Positions 1 to 8,100 of a stretch of 11,141 bases of DNA are shown in pieces; position 1 is the stretch's first letter; each line of letters starts with the position of its first letter. Below the pieces are notes generated by a model. That model was not told the DNA's origin. It did not search any database and worked only from the letters and a program-made list of their open reading frames with translations. Position numbers and translations under genes: made by a program. The stretch is from Nitrospirota bacterium (GTDB lineage Bacteria > NPL-UPA2 > JAGMAN01), in NCBI GenBank assembly GCA_030605915.1, contig JAUWHM010000138.1, positions 1 to 11,141 of the forward strand. The letters run 5' to 3'.

Positions 1-1
1 A

Positions 2-811
2 AATATCTATACGAAAGTGATCGTCCAGGGGAATTCCATCCTTATCAATAACCTGAGCTCCTACCACACCGAATACCAAAAATACAAGTCTCTCTATGCC
101 CGGGGGGTTAAATCTTTTCTTATTGCCCCTTTAAAAATAGCAAAGGAACCCATCGGGCTTCTCGGAATATTCGCCAAAGATCCCTATGATTTTACCGGAG
201 AGGAATTGAGACACCTTACCACCTTTGCTACCCACGCAAGTCTAATCATTGAAAATGCCAGACTGCTGGAGACTACAGAACGTCTATCCATAACTGACGA
301 ATTAACCCAACTCTATAACTTCCGCCATTTTCAGGATAGATTTAAGAGGGAATTTCATAGGGCCAGGCGTTATAATCATAGCCTCTCTCTCTTGATGTGC
401 GATATAGATCACTTTAAAAACTATAATGATACCAACGGTCATGAGGCTGGCAATGAGGTCTTGAAGAGGATAGCCCAAATTATGATGGGTTCAGTAAGGG
501 ATGCTGATTTTGTAGCCCGCTATGGCGGAGAAGAATTTGCCCTTCTCTTAATTGAAGCTAACAAAGATGATGCCAGGCTATTTGCTGAAAGACTGAGGCA
601 GGAGATAGAAAAAGAGACCTTCCCTTATCAAGAAAAACAACCCAATGGTAATTTAACTGTTACTATAGGTGTAGCCGGTTTTCCTGCAGATGCCACTACC
701 GGCCAGGAACTAATAGCCCATGCTGATGAGGCCCTTTACCGGGGCAAAAATAAGGGCAGAAATACGGTAAAGCAGTACTGGCCAAAGGCCGGTAAAGCAA
801 TAACTTATTAG
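2..811 (+). CDS. GAF-GGDEF diguanylate cyclase, 5' end missing
   Basis: Probably makes c-di-GMP from two GTP in the cytoplasm, under control of a GAF sensor domain. The frame is open to the left edge, so the GTG at 17 is very unlikely to be the true start. Numbering from that GTG, residues 1-80 look like the second half of a GAF domain (API..IGLLGIF, then an FT..E..HLTTFA helix). A short signalling helix leads into a GGDEF domain at about 91-250. Visible GGDEF hallmarks are DELTQLYN (94-101), the metal/substrate segment DIDHFKNYND (129-138), NGHEAGN (140-146) and the active-site loop GGEEF (170-174). An RxxD motif (R161-D164) lies five residues before GGEEF, the spacing of the allosteric inhibitory I-site, so product feedback inhibition is expected. 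The catalytic motif is intact. The stop codon overlaps the end of the convergent PilZ gene by 4 bases. The upstream sensor part is outside the window. Confidence 0.93.
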   Translation, partial: NIYTKVIVQGNSILINNLSSYHTEYQKYKSLYARGVKSFLIAPLKIAKEPIGLLGIFAKDPYDFTGEELRHLTTFATHASLIIENARLLETTERLSITDELTQLYNFRHFQDRFKREFHRARRYNHSLSLLMCDIDHFKNYNDTNGHEAGNEVLKRIAQIMMGSVRDADFVARYGGEEFALLLIEANKDDARLFAERLRQEIEKETFPYQEKQPNGNLTVTIGVAGFPADATTGQELIAHADEALYRGKNKGRNTVKQYWPKAGKAITY

Positions 812-1233
812 GCCGGCATGTATTTTGCGAGCAAACTATCTGTGATGTAGCGGCGGATCACCTCCTGGCTATCCTTTTCAATCTTAGTAAACTGGAGGCC
901 AATGTGATATATGTCTTTTCCCTCTTTTTTTCTTTCATGGCGATGCCACACTACCTCAACCTCAATTCTCTCCACCTCTGCCTCAGCCTTTTCTCTATGC
1001 CCAGGGAAATCTATTTGTAGATATATATGCCTCTTTCCTTTTACTATCTCTTCCCATTCCTTTTTAGAGAATAAATCTGTAACCAGAGATAGGCCTTCCG
1101 TCGATATATTTCTGGTCGCACCCTTGTGCCAGAGGATATCTTCACCTTCTCCGTTAATTTTGAACTCCACGCTTAATTCAATGGCCAGGCGGACATATCC
1201 ACGCCTCTCCTTTCCGGTAAATAAACCCATCAT
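808..1233 (-). CDS. PilZ-domain c-di-GMP receptor protein
   Basis: A 141-residue, essentially single-domain PilZ protein that should bind c-di-GMP and pass the signal to a partner. Both binding motifs are complete: RxxxR at R11-R15 (RRGYVR) and NxSxxG at N42-G47 (NISTEG). The typical closing strand with an HIGLQF segment is near 110-115. No membrane segment or extra output domain is visible. It is the last gene of the leftward set, and its ATG overlaps the TGA of the ABC ATPase gene (ATGA at 1230-1233), so translation is probably coupled. An AAGGAGA ribosome binding site lies at 1237-1243. Its spacing fits the second Met (ATG at 1228-1230) slightly better than the first, so the true start may be one codon later. 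The gene runs tail to tail into the GGDEF gene. The identification is secure. The link to the ABC transporter or the neighbouring cyclase is inference from position. Confidence 0.92.
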   Translation of the reverse strand: MMGLFTGKERRGYVRLAIELSVEFKINGEGEDILWHKGATRNISTEGLSLVTDLFSKKEWEEIVKGKRHIYLQIDFPGHREKAEAEVERIEVEVVWHRHERKKEGKDIYHIGLQFTKIEKDSQEVIRRYITDSLLAKYMPA

Positions 1234-1967
1234 TCTTCTCCTTCCACCGTTCCAACCTCAAGTTTAATCCCGGCCCGTTCTTCTACCCTCTCTATTTTAC
1301 CGTCGCGTATCCAGAAGATGCGGTCAGATACATCGAGCATCTTAAGGTCATGGGTAGCTGATATTATCGTTACTCCTTTCTCTTTATTTAAACGGCGCAG
1401 GAGCACAATAATCTCCTTCCCTGTCTTTAAGTCCAGATTCCCGGTGGGCTCATCAGCTAAAACTATGGCCGGGTCATTAGCTAATGCCCTGGCTACAGCC
1501 ACTCTCTGCTGCTGCCCTCCCGAGAGCTCAAGAGGCTTATGCTGAAGGCGGTCTCCCAGACCCACAGTATTCAAAAGTTCCACCCCTTTATCCATGCTAT
1601 CGTCGGTAGACATGCCGGCAAAGACCATGGGCAGGGTAACATTCTCCAGAGCAGTCATAACCGGGATAAGATTAAATGTCTGAAAGATGTAACCTATTTT
1701 TCGGCAACGAAGCCAGGCCAGTTCATAAGCATCAAGCTGGGCTACATCCACCTCATCAATATAGACTTTGCCCTCGGTGGGTTTGTCCAGACCACCAATC
1801 ATATTAAAGAGTGTGGACTTGCCTGAACCTGACGGTCCCATAATTGATATGTATTCTCCCCTTTTTATCTCTATATTAATCCCCTTAAGGGCCTCTAATG
1901 AAATCTTTCCCATGGTAAAGACCTTTTTAACATCTTTGCTTCTAACTACATTTTCTTCTATATCCAT
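1230..1967 (-). CDS. ABC transporter ATPase, MacB/LolD type
   Basis: Cytoplasmic nucleotide-binding subunit (245 residues) of an FtsX-type ABC system. It would hydrolyse ATP to drive the permease(s) encoded just upstream. All motifs are intact: Walker A GPSGSGKST (44-52), Q-loop FQTFNLIP (95-102), signature LSGGQQQR (148-155), Walker B IVLADEPTGNLD (168-179) and switch histidine in SATHD (203-207). The FQTFNLIP Q-loop and the LADEPTGNLD form are typical of the LolD/MacB/FtsE branch rather than nutrient importers. A short acidic tail follows the core (about 230-245). The ATG at 1965-1967 follows a G-rich GGGGGAA stretch that can serve as a ribosome binding site. The gene lies 51 bases downstream of the mini-FtsX permease gene and overlaps the PilZ gene by 4 bases. 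It is the only ATPase in the window, so it is the natural motor for both FtsX-like permeases. Substrate and direction cannot be read from the sequence. Confidence 0.95.
   Translation of the reverse strand: MDIEENVVRSKDVKKVFTMGKISLEALKGINIEIKRGEYISIMGPSGSGKSTLFNMIGGLDKPTEGKVYIDEVDVAQLDAYELAWLRCRKIGYIFQTFNLIPVMTALENVTLPMVFAGMSTDDSMDKGVELLNTVGLGDRLQHKPLELSGGQQQRVAVARALANDPAIVLADEPTGNLDLKTGKEIIVLLRRLNKEKGVTIISATHDLKMLDVSDRIFWIRDGKIERVEERAGIKLEVGTVEGEE
1237..1243 (-). promoter_or_regulatory. Ribosome binding site of the PilZ gene, inside the ATPase gene
   Basis: AAGGAGA on the - strand, located within the last codons of the upstream ABC ATPase gene. From its GGAG core there are 4 bases to the first ATG (1231-1233) and 7 to the second (1228-1230), which leaves the start ambiguous by one codon. 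Together with the ATGA stop/start overlap it supports coupled expression of the ATPase and PilZ genes. Confidence 0.7.
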
Positions 1968-2018
1968 CGTAATTTCCCCCTCTTAAAATCAGACATTAGA
2001 CTTAAAAGCAGATAAAAT

Positions 2019-2663
2019 TCAGACTTCTGTCCGCATGGCTTCAGCCGGAACCATCCTGGCCGCCTGTGAAGCCGGGAAAAGAGACCCGATAATTGATATA
2101 ACTACCCCTATGGCTAAAACTGCCAGGGCATAACCTAAAAAAGGCAATACTGGAAAAGTAGAGATAACCTGACCTCCATATCTGAGGAGACCTGCTAGGA
2201 TGACAAACCCGCCTCCAACTATTACTCCGAGAATAGAGCCAACCAATCCCTGGAAAAGGGATTCTAATAGAAATAATTTCCAGATGAAACTATCCAGGGC
2301 TCCAAGACATTTCATGGTGCCAATCTCACGGTATCTTTCGGTAACTGACATGAGCATGGCGTTGGTTATCCCTACCACGCACACAAGAAGAGACAGGCTC
2401 ACCAGCCATATCTGCCGGGCACTAAATTCCACTTCTTCTCCCTGTAGACGCACCTTTATCTCCAAGGTGCCTTCCTCTAAGAGCCCCTCATGAACAAGGT
2501 TATTTGTAAAGATAGACATCAAAAAGGCTATCCCTAAAATAATACCACTTGTAGTTATGAGAGATCGCCAGAACCGGATGCGCAGGCTCTTGAAGCTTAT
2601 CTCTACCGCTTTACTCAAAGGCAGGACTATCTGACGCTCAACCTTTCTTCTCTCATCAGCCAT
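2019..2663 (-). CDS. Miniature FtsX/MacB-type ABC permease
   Basis: Inner-membrane permease subunit of 214 residues, about half the usual length of the MacB/LolC family (roughly 400). Four helices are visible: about 34-52, 86-106, 131-155 and 174-197. The core signatures are present: a basic N-terminal segment before helix 1 (SLRIRFWRSLITT), the cytoplasmic coupling segment ERYREIGTMKCLGA (109-122) and the end motif FPASQAARMVPAEAMR (196-211). The large periplasmic domain normally found between helices 1 and 2 is reduced to about 33 residues (53-85). The frame is continuous and the flanking signatures are clean, so this looks like a true compact form rather than a broken gene. The ATG at 2661-2663 follows an AGAGGTG ribosome binding site and lies 3 bases after the PqqD-like gene. 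It probably pairs with the FtsX part of the 1526-residue fusion protein and the downstream ATPase to form an asymmetric ABC complex. That pairing is inferred. Confidence 0.88.
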   Translation of the reverse strand: MADERRKVERQIVLPLSKAVEISFKSLRIRFWRSLITTSGIILGIAFLMSIFTNNLVHEGLLEEGTLEIKVRLQGEEVEFSARQIWLVSLSLLVCVVGITNAMLMSVTERYREIGTMKCLGALDSFIWKLFLLESLFQGLVGSILGVIVGGGFVILAGLLRYGGQVISTFPVLPFLGYALAVLAIGVVISIIGSLFPASQAARMVPAEAMRTEV

Positions 2664-2666
2664 GTT

Positions 2667-3035
2667 TCACCTCTTCCCCATCAGAAATCCAATCAACCTT
2701 TTTTGTCCCAATTTCTTGAGATAACTCAAAAGTGAAACTTCCGCTTCTTTTGGATTGAGCTTGAACTCCTTAGCCAGATTTTCCATTATCTTACCCACAC
2801 TTACATGTCCATCACACTTTTGCCACACCCAGCTACCGATTTCATCGAGACTTATCTTTCTTTCCCCAGGGATATAAAATATCCTGGATAGTATCCGCAC
2901 CCACCAGACTTTCTTCCTGGGAACAACGAGAATAATCTCACCATTATCTTGTCTGTTTTCACGGACAGCCTCGTTCCTTATCGGCCTTGCCCTTAAGGTA
3001 TCTTCCCGCGAAAGCCCCTGTTTTCTTAAAAACAT
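2667..3035 (-). CDS. PqqD-like protein (RiPP-recognition-element-type fold) with N-terminal extension
   Basis: A 122-residue soluble protein. The C-terminal half (about 60-117) matches the PqqD family: ISLDEIGSWVWQKCDG (61-76), then a winged-helix-like stretch with TVGEI-like VSVGKIMENLAKEF (78-91) and EAEVSLLSYLKKLGQKRLI (97-115). In PQQ and other RiPP pathways this fold binds the leader peptide and presents it to modifying enzymes. No radical SAM enzyme or precursor peptide is visible here. The first 60 residues are a basic extension (ARPIRNEAVRE, 16-26; VPRKKVWWVR, 38-47), which I recall only loosely from PqqD-like proteins of uncultured bacteria. The ATG at 3033-3035 is the only start before an in-frame stop four codons upstream, but it has no recognisable ribosome binding site. 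A palindromic element lies 42 bases upstream. The family assignment is good. A role in RiPP recognition is a possibility, not shown. Confidence 0.8.
   Translation of the reverse strand: MFLRKQGLSREDTLRARPIRNEAVRENRQDNGEIILVVPRKKVWWVRILSRIFYIPGERKISLDEIGSWVWQKCDGHVSVGKIMENLAKEFKLNPKEAEVSLLSYLKKLGQKRLIGFLMGKR
2668..2674 (-). promoter_or_regulatory. Ribosome binding site of the mini-FtsX gene
   Basis: AGAGGTG on the - strand, with its GAGG core 6 bases before the ATG at 2661-2663. It overlaps the stop region of the PqqD-like gene (TGA at 2667-2669), so the two genes are almost certainly co-translated from one message. Confidence 0.65.
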
Positions 3036-3077
3036 ATGCTATAGAACATGCCTACCGTCAACCAGGCACACACGGAC

Positions 3078-3136
3078 ATTGTAGTCGCAAAGCTTGCTTT
3101 GCTCTTGTCTAGCCGAGCAAGCTCGGCCACTACAGT
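3078..3136. repeat. Palindromic (REP/MITE-like) intergenic element with two alternative folds
   Basis: A 59-base compound palindrome between the OPT and PqqD-like genes. The outer arms TGTAGT (3080-3085) and ACTACA (3129-3134) are exact inverted repeats, extended by a weak and a normal pair on the outside. Inside are two perfect 7-bp hairpins with 2-base loops: GCAAAGC/GCTTTGC (3087-3102) and GCCGAGC/GCTCGGC (3112-3127). Alternatively AGCTTGCT (3091-3098) pairs with AGCAAGCT (3116-3123), in register with the outer arms through a symmetric 5x5 internal loop, to give one long hairpin. The form is that of dispersed palindromic elements in bacterial genomes. No second copy is in this window, so its repetitiveness is inferred. 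It lacks a T-run, so it is not a standard terminator. It could slow transcript decay or dampen expression between the two genes. Confidence 0.75.
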
Positions 3137-3145
3137 TTCCTCATC

Positions 3146-5116
3146 TCAAAATATCAGTTGGCTGACTGTCTTGGCTATTAATGCTAAAGCTACCGCAGCC
3201 ATCCCTATCAGTCCTACACCGCACCCGTACCCGGCTAAAAGGATCGGGGTATAAGAACGCCAGGTCTTTTCTCCGAAACGCCGGCTGAAAAAATAGCGAC
3301 TCAATAAGGCCCCTATAAACAAGGGAATAGCATTATGCGGAAGCATAGAAACGCCTCCTACTAAACCGTAAAAAAGTCCAATCGGTAAATGTAGTAAACT
3401 GAGAAGAATATATATGACTCCTCCTCCTAAGGCGCCAATAAAAATGAGATTAAACCTTATCGCTCCAAGAATCCACGGTATCCCTTCGCCGAGCATGGCC
3501 GACGCCCACAGAGCCTTACCTATAGCATAAAGCGGCCACATTTTATGCACAAAGGGATAGGCGGCAGAAGGAATAGGTCCCATGCGCCATATAAGTGACC
3601 AGAAAAGGAAGCTACAGAAAGCCATAATAATAAAAGAAACTGCTACAGCTTTGTAATAGCTGGTAAATTTTGTCCGGGTAAGCTCAAGCTGTTTAAAACC
3701 CTGAGCCATAAATCCATGGTTAAAATAAGGTACAGGAGCGAACCAGATAGCCGCACCTTTATAACCGCTCAAGATAAAAGAGCCCTCCTTTACCATGGGA
3801 AAGGTTATCCCGGTAACCGAGCCGGTTATGCCAAACATGCGGGCAGAGATATATGAAAGGAAGGGAGTAGCTACATACCCGAAGATGCAGAAAATCCACA
3901 CGGGAAATCCTGGCACCAGAATATGACAGAGGACAACATAAGCGGTAGTAGACAAAAACCATATACCCACCCCTGCCCAGATAGGCATATCACCTCTTCC
4001 TGGAGGAAGAGAAACGCGTTCTACTTTTTCCCCTCGCTTCTTTATGAAGATACTCACAACCTTCCATACCCCGATAAGTCCCACTACAACTCCAACCCCT
4101 ATCGTAACACTCAACCATAGGTCAAGCCCGGTGGTTATAGAAGTAGGTATAACGGTCATGCCCGGCCGCCAATTGTGAATTATCTCTTTATGATAGCAGA
4201 TAGGATTTATAACCAATTTAGACAACATAGAACCAATAAAGGTACCGCAAACTACCCAGAAAGGAATAACGAATCCAGCAAACATGATACCCAAATCAGT
4301 CATACAGCCAAGCATAGCTGACGGTAGAAATGTCCCTAATTGAGATGTCCAATCAACCCAGGGGATGGGGATAAGCATAAGGGGCTTCGTCATAAAAAGA
4401 CCGGTAAAAGTGGGAATGCCTACCCGAAAGGCGCCAAAGATAACGCCAATCATAGCCCCTATAGTGAATATCCTCCAGCGCCAGCCTTCTTTCTTGCCAC
4501 TTGTCTCAGCCAGGGCCAGGCATCCTTCGGCCCCCACCCTGGCTAAGGGAAAGGGAAGTTTTTCTATATCACTGGTAAAACGGAACATGGTATAACCGAG
4601 GGAGATACTATTCAGTTGGAAAAGAATCTGGTGAATAATCAGAACTACGAGAGGGATAAGCCAGTCACGGTGAAAAAAGGTCCTTTTAAATAATGCCGCT
4701 GAATCTGCCGGTGGAGCAACCCAATTTGGTATTATATCCCTTAACCCAAAAGCTTCGGCATAAGGTGATTGACGAAAGTACTGGTCCCAGATCTGTGACC
4801 CGAATATACCTCCACTTATAACCAGCCCTGAGGCACCCATAACCGCACCGGCGCTAATAAGCCCTCCGGCGATAATAAAGATAATGTAAATTTCCTGCTT
4901 CTTTAACTTAATAAAAGAGCGCTTGGTAATTTCAATAAAAAGAATAACTGTTACCCACGGCGCGGCCGCACCAATACCGGTGCCGCTGACCAGACTGAGG
5001 TAAATTGCGCCGGGAAGCATAATAAAGCCGATAAAAAGAGCAGCGATAATGGTCCTTACATTAAACCCTTCTTCAAAAGGTTCAATCTGATCTAAATCTT
5101 CTTTTTTGTTATTCAA
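3146..5116 (-). CDS. OPT-superfamily (oligopeptide) transporter
   Basis: A polytopic inner-membrane protein of 656 residues with roughly 14-16 hydrophobic helices, the size expected for OPT-family transporters, which move peptides or metal-chelate complexes with a cation gradient. Supporting features are the early helix pair (about 22-62), the segment SLGYTMFRFTSDIEKLPFPLARVGAEG (172-198; proline-rich, glutamate at 185) that resembles the OPT loop before a conserved helix, PTFTGLF (235-241), and the late glycine-rich helices (555-608). No soluble domain is present. The start is a TTG at 5114-5116 that overlaps the TGA of the upstream M28-FtsX gene (TTGA, 5113-5116), with AAGGGGAG 8 bases upstream. 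No in-frame ATG precedes it. The following gene is separated by 110 bases holding the palindromic element. I place it in the OPT superfamily by overall pattern rather than by a diagnostic motif. It may belong to an OPT-like DUF subgroup. The substrate is unknown. Confidence 0.72.
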   Translation of the reverse strand: MNNKKEDLDQIEPFEEGFNVRTIIAALFIGFIMLPGAIYLSLVSGTGIGAAAPWVTVILFIEITKRSFIKLKKQEIYIIFIIAGGLISAGAVMGASGLVISGGIFGSQIWDQYFRQSPYAEAFGLRDIIPNWVAPPADSAALFKRTFFHRDWLIPLVVLIIHQILFQLNSISLGYTMFRFTSDIEKLPFPLARVGAEGCLALAETSGKKEGWRWRIFTIGAMIGVIFGAFRVGIPTFTGLFMTKPLMLIPIPWVDWTSQLGTFLPSAMLGCMTDLGIMFAGFVIPFWVVCGTFIGSMLSKLVINPICYHKEIIHNWRPGMTVIPTSITTGLDLWLSVTIGVGVVVGLIGVWKVVSIFIKKRGEKVERVSLPPGRGDMPIWAGVGIWFLSTTAYVVLCHILVPGFPVWIFCIFGYVATPFLSYISARMFGITGSVTGITFPMVKEGSFILSGYKGAAIWFAPVPYFNHGFMAQGFKQLELTRTKFTSYYKAVAVSFIIMAFCSFLFWSLIWRMGPIPSAAYPFVHKMWPLYAIGKALWASAMLGEGIPWILGAIRFNLIFIGALGGGVIYILLSLLHLPIGLFYGLVGGVSMLPHNAIPLFIGALLSRYFFSRRFGEKTWRSYTPILLAGYGCGVGLIGMAAVALALIAKTVSQLIF

Positions 5117-8100
5117 AACATCTTCTCCCCTTGCACTCTGTATTCATCCTTAACCTCAAGGCTCACTGTTCTCCAGATGAGGAATTGTTTTCGCAGAATA
5201 TCCAGGAACCTGCGGTTAAGCCGGACCCAGGTATTAATCTCGCCACTTAATCGCTCTATCTCAAGATGGATCTCATAGATACCATATTCGCCTGTAGGGA
5301 TAGCCTTCATCGCTACCTTCTGGCTTACTCCAAGGTCAAACGGAGCCAGCCAGCTTTTAAAGGAAACCAAGAATCCATCTTCATCCTTACCTTTCGGGTA
5401 CTGCCTTACGGCACTGCCTATGCTGTGTTTTACCGTATGCCTGAACTTAGAAAGTGTAGTCTCCTGAGTATAAAAGTTTCCCACTGATTCTTCTTCATAG
5501 GAAGAAAAATATTCTTTAAAGAACATATAGAGTCCCAGGATTTCCCTGCCGCTTATGGTGAATGGAAATTCAAATTTCCATACATCTCCTTCTGGTTCAG
5601 GCAGGACCCAGCGCCGCGTAACATCAGGGACAGCCATCTGCGCCGCTTTCCTGGCCGGGTATATCGTAGACATGATGACCACAGCCATTACCACCAGCGT
5701 AGAAGAGACCGCTGAAAGAGAGGAATAATTTAGAGTAAGCCCGGCCAGCCAGCCAAAGGTGGTAAGAACCTTGGCTACCACCTGGCCTATTAGATATCCG
5801 GCAACTGCACCTAAGATTGCAAAGACACATGATTCAGCAATAAAGAGAGAGCCAATATGCACCGGAGCCAGCCCTACTGAGCTATAAATGCCTATCTCCT
5901 TAAACCGTTCATAGACCGAGCCCATCATGGTATTGAGCACTATAAGTGAGGCAATAAGAATAGGAATGAAAAGATTGCTCATTCCTGAAAATGATGTCAT
6001 CGCCAAGGAACTATAGACCATGACCTTATCTTTAATACCGGCAAAAAGGGTAACAGCAAGCCTGGACACAAAACCTTCCACCTTTTCCTTTATATCTATA
6101 TCTTTATCAAAACGAACAGCCACTGAGGCAATAGTGCCACCTAAGTTACGCGCTAAGCTGTATGGCAGGATAATGACATTGCCCAGTTCCAAGTGAGTAA
6201 ATGTCTCAAGTTTGGTCTTACCTTCTATACCGGTTGCCCTCTGCCTGCTTGCCTTTATCTCATCCTGATGCTGAGTGCTCATCACTACAAAATTTACCGG
6301 TGTAATACGCTCATCATCCAGGTCTTTGAAATCCTTCATGGCAGAGGAATCCAGTATCCCTTTGAGTGTAAGAACCTCTCCAAGAATCCGTATCTTCTTT
6401 CTCCCCACATCCTCAAGGCTTATCCCTAATCGTTCAGTCAGTTCACTTGGCAGGATACACACCTTTTCGTCATTCTCATCAAACCATTCTCCTGCTATTA
6501 AATGCTTCTCCGGATGGGTGACCTCTTTCTCTTGAGGTGAGAGCCCTAAAGCCGCCATGGCAAAACCAGACCTGCCTTCCTGCCCTAAAACTTTAATCTT
6601 AATGTGGCACGATTTCCCTATATCCCTTGAAATAATCCATGCCCTGGGAGAAACAACTGCTCCTTCAGAAAACTCACTTTCTATGTAATCTAATGCCGGC
6701 TCTTCTAAGGGATACCAGACCCTGTCGCGGATTAAGGCACCTTGATAAGATGGCGTATTACGCCTGGGGACTTGATTGTACTGCATATAGGTCTTTACTG
6801 AAGTAAAAGAGAGGACAGTGAAGGTAAGGAGGACAAGGGTAACGCAGGTTAAAATCGTTCTGACCTTACGCCTTTTCATATTTGATATACCTAACGAAAA
6901 GGCGGTAGCTGACGCGCTGATACGGCCTACATCAGCCTGATATACCTTAGCTCTCTTCTGCTTCATCTTCTCCATCTGTTCCTGAAATTTTGAGCTGACA
7001 ATGGATAAAACAATGGCAGAAAGAGTGAGCACAATAAAAGCTAATAGTATGACCTCGGGGGCATTGGAGATACGGAAGGCTGGGTGAACAAGTCGCATGA
7101 TTATATAGATGAGCAAAAATATTCCAAAAACACCAAGTATCTGCTTCTTGATATCAGTAAATCCAAAGGTAAGCCTCTCCATAAAGAAGGCAAAAGGGAT
7201 AAGAAGGGCCATGTAAAAAATCATCCCTTTAATGACATCGTTGGCTGTAGCCTTGACATCTGGATATGCCCGCGACACAAGCCCAAGCGCTCTGCGGCAA
7301 GACATTGCAAATCTGTCCCAGTTTCTCTCGCTTTTAGCTTTCTCTGCCTCCCGAAGCGCCTTTTTCGCTTTCGCGGATAGGTCATTTAGGCGGTTATTGA
7401 CAACACCGTATTTAGCTAACTCTTTCACCCTAAACTCGTTCAGATTGAGCATGTCCTGAGCCGCATAGAATGAACTTTGAGTTAACCGACGGCACGAATC
7501 TACACCATAACCCATACCCTCAGCCATGTCCTTTGATTCTATTCCTGGAGAATTGAGGAAAAGCATACGCAGGCCCACGATGCTTGAGGCCATACCAACT
7601 TTTAGCCTCTTACCCGGTTGTGAGAATATAACTCCGTATGGCGAAACATCGGAAGTCCTTTGAACAGTCTCATCCACACTATATCCATATGCAAAGGGTG
7701 TGCTATTAGCAGTATCAAAGACATTGACCTGAGAAAGCGTTGTTAAATACCGTGGGTCTACCAGGTCATAGATATCCGTAGAAACACATGGGAAAAGGAC
7801 AATCATTCGCCCATTTATCATGGGGTACTGCTGATCACCATTAACGCCCCTATCCGGGGCCAATATTATCTCTCCATCTTGCGGGTCAATCTTATATGCC
7901 TCCGTCAGCCCACTACTCCAGCCAGAAATAATAAACTCACCATTTTCATTAGTTAGTTCATAAAATGAACCTCGCACCCCCATAAAAGAACTGATAGACT
8001 TACGAATAAACGCTACTGCACCTTCAACAGGGTCATCCGGCACAAAACTTTTGCTTGGATTGAAGGTAACTATCCTTCCTTCCAGCCTGCCGAGTGAATC

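Noticed and set aside
777..793. A 7-bp hairpin (ACTGGCC/GGCCGGT with an AAA loop) near the convergent gene ends, as a possible bidirectional terminator.
   Set aside because: No T-run follows on either strand, and it lies inside the GGDEF coding sequence, so there is no good evidence for a terminator.
17..811. Taking the GTG at 17 as the real start of the GGDEF gene.
   Set aside because: The same frame is open to base 2 and the GAF domain would be cut in half, so the gene continues to the left of the window.
1968..2018. The 51-base gap between the mini-FtsX and ATPase genes, examined for a promoter, terminator or small gene.
   Set aside because: Only an A-rich stretch with two similar copies of AAAAT-CAGAC-type sequence is seen. 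No hairpin, no convincing -35/-10 pair and no ORF.
3026..3079. A 17-codon - strand ORF (ATG at 3077-3079) upstream of and overlapping the PqqD-like gene, considered as a RiPP precursor or leader peptide.
   Set aside because: It has no ribosome binding site, begins within the palindromic element, and its product (MSVCAWLTVGMFYSICF) has no leader/core character. At most it could matter for translational coupling.
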